A stretch of 64,000 nt of DNA, taken from contig NZ_BIMC01000002.1 of NCBI RefSeq assembly GCF_004000885.1, positions 1 through 64,000 of the forward strand, in the 5' to 3' direction. The notes under the pieces are model-generated. The model was not told the DNA's origin. It ran no database searches and saw only the letters and a list, made by a program, of their open reading frames with translations. Positions 35,218 to 43,407 of the stretch are shown here, one piece after another. A program made the position numbers and the translations under genes. The DNA comes from Paenibacillus glucanolyticus NBRC 15330 (lineage in GTDB: Bacteria > Bacillota > Bacilli > Paenibacillales > Paenibacillaceae). Each line of letters begins with the position of its first letter. The first letter of the stretch is position 1.

Positions 35218-35666
35218 TTTTTTCTCCCTCCTGATTCAAACATCAACTGCCCCAGCTTCTCGAACATCGAGATGAACATTTCAATATCTTTTTCTTCAAA
35301 ATGCTGCAAGTAAGGGGAGATGATCTCCCGCACCTGCTCCTGGGCTGACTCAAAAATGGAATTGCCGTATTCCGTTAACGACAAATACACCAGCCTTCGG
35401 TCCGCTTCGTCCCGGGTTCGGTCAATAATGCCTGCATCCACCAGACGATTGACGATGGCGGTGATCGAGCTCTTACCAACGGCAAGCGTCTCAGCCAAAT
35501 GGGATGAAGTACAGTGATCGATGCTGTTGATCAAACGCACAACCTGAAACTGGTCATGGGTCAGATCCTCTCCGAGATGCTCCCGAATCTGGGCGTTGAT
35601 CCGGCGGGTTACCAGCAGGTAGACGTCCACATACCGGTCGATCCATTGCTTTGCCTTATCGTTCAA
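35214..35666 (-). CDS. MarR family transcriptional regulator
   Basis: A 150-aa winged-helix repressor. Recognition helix region SSHLAETLAVGKSSITAIVN and the wing RDEADRRLVYLSLTEYGN are typical MarR. I chose TTG 35666, with AAAGGAG eight bases upstream; GTG 35693 is in frame but without a ribosome site. It is co-transcribed with, and overlaps, the MMPL exporter. The palindrome at 35706-35717, just upstream, is a candidate autoregulatory operator. Such pairs are usually induced by the exported compound. Confidence 0.9.
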   Translation of the reverse strand: MNDKAKQWIDRYVDVYLLVTRRINAQIREHLGEDLTHDQFQVVRLINSIDHCTSSHLAETLAVGKSSITAIVNRLVDAGIIDRTRDEADRRLVYLSLTEYGNSIFESAQEQVREIISPYLQHFEEKDIEMFISMFEKLGQLMFESGGRKN

Positions 35667-35705
35667 GAATAGTTCTCCTTTCGAATAGTTCACGTGTGAA
35701 ATAGT

Positions 35706-35717
35706 TTCATTAATGAA
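35706..35717. promoter_or_regulatory. Candidate MarR operator
   Basis: TTCATTAATGAA is a perfect 12-bp palindrome about 40 bases upstream of the MarR start. It lies within wider imperfect symmetry whose outer arms are ATAGTTCA (from 35685) and TGAACTAT (to 35721). Size and position fit MarR autoregulation. Confidence 0.5.
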
Positions 35718-35849
35718 CTATATGGCAGAAGGAAAGAAAAGTCAAATGTCAGAATGGGAGCAAACAGACCGCCATGAAGGAGTCTCCTTGGCAGGTCTGT
35801 ATTATGTAACTGTTGAAGAACCGACCCCGTTCAAACAGGAGTTAGAACT

Positions 35850-37043
35850 TTACCTTGGGTAATACGAGAATCCCGGATATTTTACAACAGGCCATTTTTC
35901 TTTACGTAAAGCATCGGTTACATCGGGTCCGACTCTTAGGTTATCCTGGACCAAGTCCCGAGGAGTCAATGCCATCCATTGATTCAAGGATACATCCTCG
36001 AACCGGTCGCTTCTGAACATTTCCAGAAACCATAGCGATTCCGTGCCTGTGTTCTGGATGTAGTGGCCAAAAGCAAATGGAACATATCCCACATCACCGG
36101 CTCTGTAATCAAAGGTCCGTGCCGTGCCGTGGCCCGCGAATACGGTCATGCGTCCCTGTCCGGACAGGTAATACTGCCATTCATCCTGATTCGGGTGCCA
36201 ATGGAGCTCCCGCATGGCGCCTGGTTTAATCTCGACGAGGGCGGCAGCAATGGTTTTGGAGATCGGGAAATTACTGGAGTCCGCGATTCTTACACTTCCG
36301 CCAGGGGTTACGATCGGTTCTTGCGCCAGCAGCCGGTGCTTGAAGCTGAGCGGCACGTTCCCGTAAGGCGACTGGACCTCCTGGCTTTCGAGCGAGCCCG
36401 GAACCTGATCCTGAAAAATGTAGACCTGTTTGTCCGGGATATGGTCAAATGCGTACTCTGGTACGCCGAAGTTGGCAGACAATACATCCTTGGGGGTATG
36501 GGCAAACCAATCGGAAATCGACAGGGTATTGAGATCCGAGAAGTGGCCGTCGTCAAACACAAGCAGGAATTCACAGCCCTCCTCAAGTCCCTGGATGGAG
36601 TGGGGGAGACCGGCGGGAAAATACCACAGATCGCCTGGACCCACGTCTGCGATGAAATTTCTTCCGTTTTGATCCACTGACGTAATTCTGGCGCTGCCCC
36701 AGATCATGTAGGCCCATTCCGCCTGCTGATGCCAATGCAGCTCCCGCACGCCGCCGGGCGTAAGGCTCATATTGACGCCGGCAAGTGTGGTGGCAATCGG
36801 CAGGTCCCGCACCGTAATTTCCCGCGACCAGCCACCATGATTGAGCTGCATATGCGTGTCGGAGAAGGACATTTTCAGATTGGGCATTAAGCCCGCATCC
36901 GTAGCTGGAGGCACAAGCAAGTCGGGATTCTCGATATCCCTCATCACGTCCCGCGGGCCATAGTCAGGCCCGCCGGCTCCGTCACTGCGTATTGGCTGAG
37001 GCACATGGCGCTGATTCTTTTGGTTATGGCTCTGATTCCCCAT
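35850..37043 (-). CDS. Oxalate decarboxylase family bicupin with altered lid loop
   Basis: A 397-aa bicupin aligned along its whole length with Bacillus OxdC, which converts oxalate to formate and CO2 using manganese. Both metal sites are intact: N-terminal HWHQQAE (H103, H105, E109) with H148 in LPHS, and C-terminal HWHPNQDE with FGHY. The essential Arg is kept (R100). The active-site lid, SENST in OxdC (residues 161-165), is SDLNT here (169-173), so the proton-donor Glu162 is Asp170. Start ATG 37043 is preferred, with GGAGGG upstream; GTG 37064 would add seven residues. It stands alone, with no formyl-CoA genes nearby. It could be a decarboxylase of changed efficiency or an oxidase. Confidence 0.88.
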   Translation of the reverse strand: MGNQSHNQKNQRHVPQPIRSDGAGGPDYGPRDVMRDIENPDLLVPPATDAGLMPNLKMSFSDTHMQLNHGGWSREITVRDLPIATTLAGVNMSLTPGGVRELHWHQQAEWAYMIWGSARITSVDQNGRNFIADVGPGDLWYFPAGLPHSIQGLEEGCEFLLVFDDGHFSDLNTLSISDWFAHTPKDVLSANFGVPEYAFDHIPDKQVYIFQDQVPGSLESQEVQSPYGNVPLSFKHRLLAQEPIVTPGGSVRIADSSNFPISKTIAAALVEIKPGAMRELHWHPNQDEWQYYLSGQGRMTVFAGHGTARTFDYRAGDVGYVPFAFGHYIQNTGTESLWFLEMFRSDRFEDVSLNQWMALTPRDLVQDNLRVGPDVTDALRKEKWPVVKYPGFSYYPR

Positions 37044-37205
37044 GAATTTTGTTTCTCCCTCCACGTGTTCATTTATCTACGAACATCCGATTAAAACTGC
37101 TATCTTTTATGATTATGAGGGGGTGCTTGACTAATATGAGGGTTAAATGCGGCACACGATAAACCCCTATGCCATGATGTTTATCACTTGCAAACGAAAA
37201 GATTG

Positions 37206-37234
37206 TTGACTTTTGAAAGCGCTGCACATACAAT
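37206..37234 (+). promoter_or_regulatory. Strong sigma-A promoter of the acid-sugar island
   Basis: TTGACT (37206-37211) and TACAAT (37229-37234) are separated by exactly 17 bases. The spacer contains TGAAAGCGCT, a half match to a cre site. The 24-bp palindrome lies about 14 bases past the -10 box, just ahead of the kinase start, so it covers the transcription start region. Confidence 0.65.
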
Positions 37235-37247
37235 AGGTCTCAAATAG

Positions 37248-37271
37248 ATCTATGATAGATCTATCATAGAT
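37248..37271. promoter_or_regulatory. 24-bp perfect palindrome, candidate GntR operator
   Basis: A perfect inverted repeat centred on AGATCT, with ATCTATGATAG as left half-site, abuts the ribosome site of the kinase gene (GGGAGGG, 37274-37280). Its location downstream of the -10 box would let a bound repressor block transcription. The GntR/FCD regulator encoded at 38700 is the obvious candidate. Confidence 0.65.
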
Positions 37272-37286
37272 TCGGGAGGGACAAGC

Positions 37287-38678
37287 ATGAACAACAATGA
37301 GCTGCTGCTTGCTTTCTATGGCGATGACTTCACCGGTTCGACGGATGCGATGGAGGCACTGGCCCGAAGCGGTTTCCGCACGGTATTGTTTCTGGAAGCA
37401 CCTTCGCTTGAGCGGCTGAAGAAGTTTGAAGGCATTCGCTGTGTAGGTGTAGCAGGTACAAGCAGAGCCAAATCTCCAGAGGATATGGAGGCCGAGCTTC
37501 GGCCTGTATTCGAGAAGCTGTCCATGAGCGGCGCACCGCTCGTCCACTATAAGACATGTTCAACCTTCGATTCTTCTCCAGAGGTTGGCAGCATAGGCCA
37601 TGCGATTAGGGTGGCAAGAGACTATTTTCCTGACCAGGTTACGGTTCCGCTGCTGGTCGGCGCGCCCCGTCTCGGACGTTATACGCTGTTTGGCCAGCAT
37701 TTTGCGAAAATGCATGATACGGTGTACCGTTTGGATCGGCACCCCGTGATGTCGAAGCATCCTTCCACTCCGATGCATGAGGCGGATTTGCGTCTTCACC
37801 TTGCCGGGCAGACCTCGGAAGTGATCGCTTTGATGGATATCGTAGAGCTTGACGGAGACCAGGATACGGTTCATCACCGATATCATGATAAACTGGTAGA
37901 GAAACCGGGAATTCTGTTATTTGATGCTCTGGATGAATACAGGCTCAAGCGATGTGGGGAGCTCATTCAGGATAAGCCGGAAGGGACGGGAACGTTTGTT
38001 GTCGGTTCCTCTGGCGTTGAATATGCTCTTGCTGCTCATTGGGATGAGCTTGGACTTAGCTCGCACTCATCGGAGAACAACGGACCTGATGCCCGTATTC
38101 AGCCAACCGATACAATTCTGGTTATGTCAGGGAGTGCATCGCCTGTCACTCAGCTTCAGATTGAGCGGGCGATAGCCGAAGGTTTTCATGGAATACGCAT
38201 AACGCCGGACATGATGCAGAATACGGATGAAACGACCCTGTCGGAATGGATCCATCAAGCAGCGGACAAGCTCGCTGAAGGACAGAGCGTGGTGCTGTAC
38301 ACTGCACTTGGTCCTGAGGATGAAGCCATCGGAGAGACACGCAGCAGGTTGAATTCGCTTGGGCTGTCCGGAGCGGAAACCGGTGAGTTTATCGGGAGAC
38401 GGCTTGGCAAGCTGACCAAACGGATCATGGATCAGAACCCGGGCCTTCGCCGTGTTGTCATTGCTGGAGGAGATACCTCCGGTTTTGTCACCAGTGAAAT
38501 GGGTGTATACGGGCTGGAGATGATATGGGATGTTTCACCGGGCGCTCCACTGTGCAGGGTATATTCAGACGATGCCAGACTTGCCGGTCTGGAACTGGCG
38601 CTTAAGGGTGGGCAGCTGGGATCACCGGATTATTTTATTAACGTGCGGGATGCCGGTTCGCTTGAACCGAATGAATAG
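37287..38678 (+). CDS. Four-carbon acid sugar kinase family protein (DUF1537/OtnK-like)
   Basis: A 463-aa ATP-dependent kinase of the family shown to phosphorylate threonate, erythronate and related acid sugars. The N-terminal substrate domain begins with the diagnostic FYGDDFTGSTDAMEAL, and the C-terminal nucleotide domain carries LVMSGSASPVT, VLYTALGP and the VVIAGGDTSG loop. ATG with GGGAGGGA. It is the first gene of an island with a GntR regulator, a zinc dehydrogenase, a TRAP importer and an aldolase-family enzyme, so its product probably goes to the aldolase for decarboxylation or cleavage. The exact sugar acid cannot be read off. Confidence 0.9.
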   Translation: MNNNELLLAFYGDDFTGSTDAMEALARSGFRTVLFLEAPSLERLKKFEGIRCVGVAGTSRAKSPEDMEAELRPVFEKLSMSGAPLVHYKTCSTFDSSPEVGSIGHAIRVARDYFPDQVTVPLLVGAPRLGRYTLFGQHFAKMHDTVYRLDRHPVMSKHPSTPMHEADLRLHLAGQTSEVIALMDIVELDGDQDTVHHRYHDKLVEKPGILLFDALDEYRLKRCGELIQDKPEGTGTFVVGSSGVEYALAAHWDELGLSSHSSENNGPDARIQPTDTILVMSGSASPVTQLQIERAIAEGFHGIRITPDMMQNTDETTLSEWIHQAADKLAEGQSVVLYTALGPEDEAIGETRSRLNSLGLSGAETGEFIGRRLGKLTKRIMDQNPGLRRVVIAGGDTSGFVTSEMGVYGLEMIWDVSPGAPLCRVYSDDARLAGLELALKGGQLGSPDYFINVRDAGSLEPNE

Positions 38679-38699
38679 CCAAGATAGGAGAATACACGA

Positions 38700-39353
38700 A
38701 TGACGATGGATAAAAGCAAAGGGGCATCTTCTCTTCTGTTAAAGGATGTGGCCTACAATGAAATCAAGGAAAGCATTCTGAATGAGAAATTTGAGCCGGG
38801 AAGATTTTTGTCCGAGAGGGAATTGATTGAGCTGCTTGGGATGAGCAAGACGCCGATTAAAGCGGCACTGACACGGCTGGAGACCGAGGGGTTTGTCACC
38901 GTTTCCTCGAAGCAGGGCATCATCATTAATGATCTGTCCGTGAACCGGATTGTGGATATATATGATTTGCGGATTGCGCTTGAGACGTTCAACTGCCAGC
39001 AGATCGAAACCAGACTCACGCCTGAACAGGAGAAGGAGCTGGAAGGCAATCTGGAAGAAACGGCAGAAATCGTCAGCCGACTTGATGTGAAGAATTTTGC
39101 CCAGGCCGACCATGACTTCCACCTGATTATCTGCGAATGCACGGGCAATCAGGAGATTCACCGGGTGCTGCTGAACTACCATGATCATCTGCAGCGGATC
39201 ACGCGCCGACATTTGCGTAAGGATCCGCATCGGATGGAGAAGTTCCTGGAGGATCATTGGAAGATTTACGAAGCGCTGAAGACTGGCAAGGAGAGCAGTG
39301 CGGACGTGATGCGCCGTCATTTGCAGGAATCGAAGCAAGCGCTTTTTATATAA
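38700..39353 (+). CDS. GntR family regulator, FadR/FCD subgroup
   Basis: A 217-aa regulator. The N-terminal winged helix-turn-helix spans about residues 15-80 (GRFLSERELIELLGMSKTPI), followed by an all-helical FCD effector domain whose metal-binding pattern Asp/His...His...His can be seen (ADHDFHLIIC, LLNYHDHLQRI, RRHLQESKQAL). ATG 21 bases after the kinase stop. FCD regulators of sugar-acid pathways bind the pathway substrate or a phosphorylated intermediate. The 24-bp palindrome at 37248 is its likely operator, giving local repression of the island. Confidence 0.91.
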   Translation: MTMDKSKGASSLLLKDVAYNEIKESILNEKFEPGRFLSERELIELLGMSKTPIKAALTRLETEGFVTVSSKQGIIINDLSVNRIVDIYDLRIALETFNCQQIETRLTPEQEKELEGNLEETAEIVSRLDVKNFAQADHDFHLIICECTGNQEIHRVLLNYHDHLQRITRRHLRKDPHRMEKFLEDHWKIYEALKTGKESSADVMRRHLQESKQALFI

Positions 39354-39404
39354 CAGAGAGATACGAATACCGTGAAGCTTGAATTACAACAAGGGGGAGA
39401 GACA

Positions 39405-40430
39405 ATGAAGGCTGTATATGTGGAGGATGCATACAAAGTTGTCGTTAAAGACGTGGATATACCGGAGATCGGGACGGGGGAAGTATTGATACAGGTAAAA
39501 GCCGCCGGTATTTGCGGTTCGGATATTCATACTTACAAGGGATTGCATCTGTTTCGGAAGCCGCCGGTCATTATCGGACATGAATTGTCCGGTGAAGTCG
39601 TGAAGGTCGGCAAGGACGTCACCTCCTTCAAGCCGGGGGACCGGGTAACCGTTGAGCCGCAGGTGGGCTGCGGCAAATGCGATTATTGCCTTACCGGCAG
39701 AACGAATTATTGCGCGGAGCGGGGAGCGCCTGGCCTGAAGGGCTGGTATGGCTCGATGGCTGAATATTTTGCCGCCCCGGAGACGTGTGTGTTCAAACTG
39801 CCGGATCATCTGGACCATGAGCTGGGTGTGCTCGTTGAACCGTTTGCGGTAGGGGTTCATGCGGTAAGGAAAGCCGGAATTGAAATTGGAGACAAAGTTG
39901 CCATTCTTGGAGCTGGTCCGATCGGGCTGCTCGCCATGACGGCAGCCAAGGCGGCAGGGGCTACAACACTGATGGTTACCGATGTGATGGATTACGCGCT
40001 TGAATCCGCGAAGGAGATGGGAGCGACTCACACCTTAAATATTCACGGCAAGGATCATTGGACAGAGGAAGCCAAGGCAGACATTGCAGGCGAATTTGAT
40101 AAGGTGCTGATTGCGGCCGGCGTTCCGGGAATCGTGGATGATGCCCTTTCCTTGCTTCGCAAAGGCGGCCGCTGCGTAACGATTGCGATGTTCCATGGCA
40201 CGCAAACCTTCGATATCGTAAATTTGCAGCAAACAGAGAAAGAAATTGTGGGCTGCATGACCTATACGCGTGAAGATACCATTTCGGCCATTGATTTGTT
40301 GTCCAGCGGGGCGGTGAATGTCAAATCAATCATTTCCCATCGTCTGCCTTATGAAGAGGCGGCGGAAGGCTTCCGCCTGGTGGACAAGAAAGAAGATTCA
40401 TCTCTGAAAGTCATTATCACCTTTGAATAA
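39405..40430 (+). CDS. Zinc-dependent alcohol dehydrogenase (MDR family)
   Basis: A 341-aa medium-chain dehydrogenase/reductase. Catalytic zinc ligands are Cys in GICGSDIHTYKG and His-Glu in GHELSG. The structural zinc loop is VGCGKCDYCLTGRTNYC, and the Rossmann fold has GAGPIGLLAMTAAKAAG. It resembles sorbitol, threonine and galactitol dehydrogenases, which oxidise a secondary alcohol with NAD. ATG 39405 with GGGGGAG upstream; GTG 39372 is in frame but unsupported. In known threonate/erythronate routes the oxidation is done by a beta-hydroxyacid dehydrogenase, so this enzyme would be a substitution. It precedes the TRAP genes by 76 bases, with a hairpin between. Confidence 0.9.
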   Translation: MKAVYVEDAYKVVVKDVDIPEIGTGEVLIQVKAAGICGSDIHTYKGLHLFRKPPVIIGHELSGEVVKVGKDVTSFKPGDRVTVEPQVGCGKCDYCLTGRTNYCAERGAPGLKGWYGSMAEYFAAPETCVFKLPDHLDHELGVLVEPFAVGVHAVRKAGIEIGDKVAILGAGPIGLLAMTAAKAAGATTLMVTDVMDYALESAKEMGATHTLNIHGKDHWTEEAKADIAGEFDKVLIAAGVPGIVDDALSLLRKGGRCVTIAMFHGTQTFDIVNLQQTEKEIVGCMTYTREDTISAIDLLSSGAVNVKSIISHRLPYEEAAEGFRLVDKKEDSSLKVIITFE

Positions 40431-40444
40431 TCAGCATATTCCCC

Positions 40445-40474
40445 GCGGCTTCTGCTTCTAGGGACGGAAGCCGC
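40445..40474 (+). terminator. Intercistronic hairpin between dehydrogenase and TRAP genes
   Basis: GCGGCTTC (40445-40452) pairs with GAAGCCGC (40467-40474). There is no T-run, so it is more likely a partial terminator or mRNA processing/stability element that sets different levels for enzymes and transporter. Confidence 0.4.
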
Positions 40475-40506
40475 AGGAACTTCATATCAGATTGGGGGAA
40501 CGGCAA

Positions 40507-41493
40507 ATGTGGAAAAGAATCACAGTTGTCATGGTGGTTGCACTGCTCATTGTAAGCGCTTTATTTATAACCAGGCCCAATACGAGCGATGGTCCGATCA
40601 AGCTGAGGCTCGGCCATATTACGGGCGAATCCGATCCATGGCATCTCGGTGCGCTTAAATTTGCGGAACTGGTCAAGGAGAAAACGAACGGAGAGATTGA
40701 GGTCGAGGTTTATGCCAGCTCCATGCTTGGGAATGACCGAGACCTGATCGAAGGCATGCAGATAGGGTCGGTGGATTTTGCACTGCCGGCCGGCGTATTA
40801 TCCAATTTCTATAGTCCTTATGCCATTCTGGAGCTGCCATATTTGTTCCGCGACAAGCAGCATCTGGAGAATGTGCTCTATGGTGATGTCGGAGATGAAC
40901 TGAAGCAGAGCTTGCTTGATAATGCCGAGGTCCGTGGCTTGGAGTTCTGGATGAGAACCCCGCGCGAGTTGACCGCGAACAAGAAAATTGAAACGCCAAG
41001 CGATCTGCGCGGTTTGAAAATCCGCGTGCCCGAGATTCCGGCTTCCATTGCAGCTTGGGAAGCGATGGGCGCTACGCCGACGCCAATGGCCTTCGGAGAA
41101 GTGTACTCCTCGCTTCAAACCGGAGTCATCGATGCACAGGAGAACCCGGTTGCTTTTACGGCAAGCTCCAAAATTCAGGAAGTCCAGAAATATATGATGA
41201 TGACGGATCATGTATACGGCTACGTGATGCTTGCTATGAGTGAAGTGACGTACCAACGCTTGAATGAGTTCCAGCGGCAAGCGGTTGAAGAGGCTGCCAA
41301 GGAAGCCACCGAATATGAGAATCAGTTGGTGTTTGAGCAGGAAGAGCAGATCATCAATCAACTGAAGGAGTTTGGAACCGAGTTCGTTGAGGTTGAAAAA
41401 GGTCCATTCGAGGCCGCTGCCAAATCCGTGCATGAACGCTTTGCCAACATGTACGGAAGAGAGCTTTACGACAAAATTATTAATACGCCATAA
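40507..41493 (+). CDS. dctP: TRAP transporter substrate-binding protein DctP
   Basis: A 328-aa extracytoplasmic binding protein of the DctP family. An uncleaved-looking N-terminal anchor (about residues 5-22) lacks a lipobox cysteine. The mature part shows LRLGHITGESDPWH, the Arg that binds the substrate carboxylate in LRGLKIRVPEIP, and FGEVYSSLQTGVIDAQENP. ATG 40507 with GGGGGAAC upstream; an in-frame TTG lies at 40492. It delivers an organic or sugar acid to the DctQ-DctM pump, consistent with the acid-sugar kinase in the same island. A cre-like TGTAAGCGCTTTAT with one mismatch lies at 40551, in the anchor codons. Confidence 0.92.
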   Translation: MWKRITVVMVVALLIVSALFITRPNTSDGPIKLRLGHITGESDPWHLGALKFAELVKEKTNGEIEVEVYASSMLGNDRDLIEGMQIGSVDFALPAGVLSNFYSPYAILELPYLFRDKQHLENVLYGDVGDELKQSLLDNAEVRGLEFWMRTPRELTANKKIETPSDLRGLKIRVPEIPASIAAWEAMGATPTPMAFGEVYSSLQTGVIDAQENPVAFTASSKIQEVQKYMMMTDHVYGYVMLAMSEVTYQRLNEFQRQAVEEAAKEATEYENQLVFEQEEQIINQLKEFGTEFVEVEKGPFEAAAKSVHERFANMYGRELYDKIINTP

Positions 41494-41522
41494 CCATTTT
41501 TTCTCAATAGGGGGGATAAGCC

Positions 41523-42023
41523 ATGCGGCAGACATTAAAAGCGATCGACGCGCTCAACAAACTCGTGGGCATCGCAGTGGCCATGATCCTGGGTGTAATG
41601 TCCATCCTGATTATCATGCAGATTATTTACCGGATTATCGGTTATCCACTTCACTGGTCCGAGGAACTTGCGAGATATTTGATGGTTTACCTCGTATTCC
41701 TGGGTTCCTCGCTTGCACTGCGGCATCACCGTTTGGTTGCGATCGAGCTGCTGCCGGAGCTGGTGAGTGAAGTAAACAAGAAGGTTATCCGCATTACCGT
41801 GATGGTGATATGCATTGTGTTTTTTGTTCTTTTGCTGGTCCAGGGCATTGATATTCTGAATCGGGTATCCGTGCAGTCGTCGGCAGCCATGGGACTCAGC
41901 ATGTCGATCCCTTATGCGGCGATTCCTGTCGGGGCGATGCTGCTCATTATCAATGCGGTAGCGGTCATTCTGGAAACGATTGTTTCCGAGAAACTACCGC
42001 CAGCGAAGGAGGAAGGATTATAA
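41523..42023 (+). CDS. dctQ: TRAP transporter small permease DctQ
   Basis: A 166-aa four-helix membrane protein of the DctQ family, with the characteristic RIIGYPLHWSEELARYLMVY segment. ATG with AGGGGGG upstream; its TAA stop overlaps the DctM ATG by one base. It forms the helper subunit of the sodium-coupled sugar-acid importer. Confidence 0.92.
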   Translation: MRQTLKAIDALNKLVGIAVAMILGVMSILIIMQIIYRIIGYPLHWSEELARYLMVYLVFLGSSLALRHHRLVAIELLPELVSEVNKKVIRITVMVICIVFFVLLLVQGIDILNRVSVQSSAAMGLSMSIPYAAIPVGAMLLIINAVAVILETIVSEKLPPAKEEGL

Positions 42024-43303
42024 TGCCTATCATACTATTCGGATGTCTAATCCTTTTCTTCGCTATCAGCGTACCGATAGCCGTCTCAATGGGAATGGCT
42101 TCGGCGGTGGCGATCTGGTGGGAAGGCGGCACGCCGCTGCTTGTTCTGGTTCAGCGTTCATTCACGTCAACGGATTCATTCCCCTTAATGGCGATTCCAT
42201 TCTTCGTATTTGCAGGGACATTAATGGAATTTGGCGGAATTTCAAGAAGGCTCGTGAATCTGGCCAATGCACTGACAGGTCATTTACCCGGCGGACTTGG
42301 ACTTGTAACGATTGTAACGTCGATGTTCTTTGCTGCGATATCAGGCTCTTCCGCTGCTGCAACGGCAGCACTTGGCAGCATTCTGATTCCTGCGATGATC
42401 TCCCGAGGATATCATAAGAACTTCACGGGCGCCCTTCAGGCAACATCGGGTGAGCTGGGGGTTATCATTCCGCCAAGTATTCCATTGATTCTATATGGGG
42501 TAGCGGCGGAGACTTCAATCGGTGATCTGTTTATGGCGGGACTTATTCCGGGACTGATGATTGGATTGTCGCTGATGATAGCCGTTTACATGATTGCTAA
42601 GCGCAAAGGCTACGCACGGGAAAAAAGAAAGACGCGCGCAGAGGTATGGCAGGCTTTCAAGGAGTCGTTCTGGGCAGTTCTTATGCCAATCATTATCCTT
42701 GGCGGAATCTATGGCGGTATCTTCACGCCAACAGAGGCCGCGGGCGTTGCTGTAGCCTATGCCTTCATCGTTGGCGTATTCGTTTACAAAGAGATTAAAT
42801 TCTCCAAGCTGATTAACATTCTGACGCAATCTACGATTACGACCTCTGTCATTATGTTCATCATTGCAAGCGCCGGATTGTTCAGCTGGATTATGACGCG
42901 CGAAGGAATTCCACAGGCAGTTGCTGGCTTCTTCGTGAACATATCCGATAATCCAATCGTATTCCTGCTGTTGGTTAACGTATTCCTGCTCATCGTAGGA
43001 ATGTTCATGGAGTCCAATGCATCGATTATTATATTAGCGCCGCTGCTGGCTCCTGTAGCTGCCGAGTTCGGTATTGATCCAACCCATTTTGGGATTATCA
43101 TGATCGTCAACCTGGCGATTGGGATGTGTACACCGCCGCTTGGCATCAACCTGTTTATATCCGCGCAGATTGCAAAAATCCGGCTGGATCAGATCAGCAA
43201 AGGCATGGTGCCGTTCTATATTGTGCTGATTATAGACTTACTGTTGATTACGTTTCTTCCGCAATTGTCGATGTTCCTGCCAAACTTGTTGGGCGGCAAA
43301 TAA
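42023..43303 (+). CDS. dctM: TRAP transporter large permease DctM
   Basis: A 426-aa, 12-helix permease, the ion-coupled transport subunit. Family landmarks: SFPLMAIPFFVFAGTLMEFG, AAISGSSAAATAALGSILIP, ELGVIIPPSIPLILYGV and MCTPPLGINLFIS. Length is normal. It is coupled to dctQ by a one-base overlap. With DctP and DctQ it makes a complete TRAP importer, secondary rather than ATP-driven, probably for the acid sugar used by the neighbouring kinase. Confidence 0.93.
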   Translation: MPIILFGCLILFFAISVPIAVSMGMASAVAIWWEGGTPLLVLVQRSFTSTDSFPLMAIPFFVFAGTLMEFGGISRRLVNLANALTGHLPGGLGLVTIVTSMFFAAISGSSAAATAALGSILIPAMISRGYHKNFTGALQATSGELGVIIPPSIPLILYGVAAETSIGDLFMAGLIPGLMIGLSLMIAVYMIAKRKGYAREKRKTRAEVWQAFKESFWAVLMPIIILGGIYGGIFTPTEAAGVAVAYAFIVGVFVYKEIKFSKLINILTQSTITTSVIMFIIASAGLFSWIMTREGIPQAVAGFFVNISDNPIVFLLLVNVFLLIVGMFMESNASIIILAPLLAPVAAEFGIDPTHFGIIMIVNLAIGMCTPPLGINLFISAQIAKIRLDQISKGMVPFYIVLIIDLLLITFLPQLSMFLPNLLGGK

Positions 43304-43312
43304 GGGACTCAC

Positions 43313-43354
43313 GAAGTCAACGTGTAGAAGTCAACGTGTAGAAGTCAACGTGTA
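43313..43354. repeat. 14-bp tandem triplicate between dctM and the aldolase gene
   Basis: GAAGTCAACGTGTA occurs three times without interruption at 43313, 43327 and 43341, in the 104-base gap ahead of the aldolase-family gene. It may be a replication slippage product; no regulator site is recognised. Confidence 0.8.
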
Positions 43355-43407
43355 CTAGTAAGGGAATCTCAAGTGAAAAATATAAACTGATTCAGGAGGT
43401 CGATCTC

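Noticed and set aside
37214..37228. cre site between the -35 and -10 boxes of the acid-sugar promoter
   Set aside because: TGAAAGCGCT matches only the first part of the consensus and the final CA dinucleotide is missing, so I mention it only as a half match.
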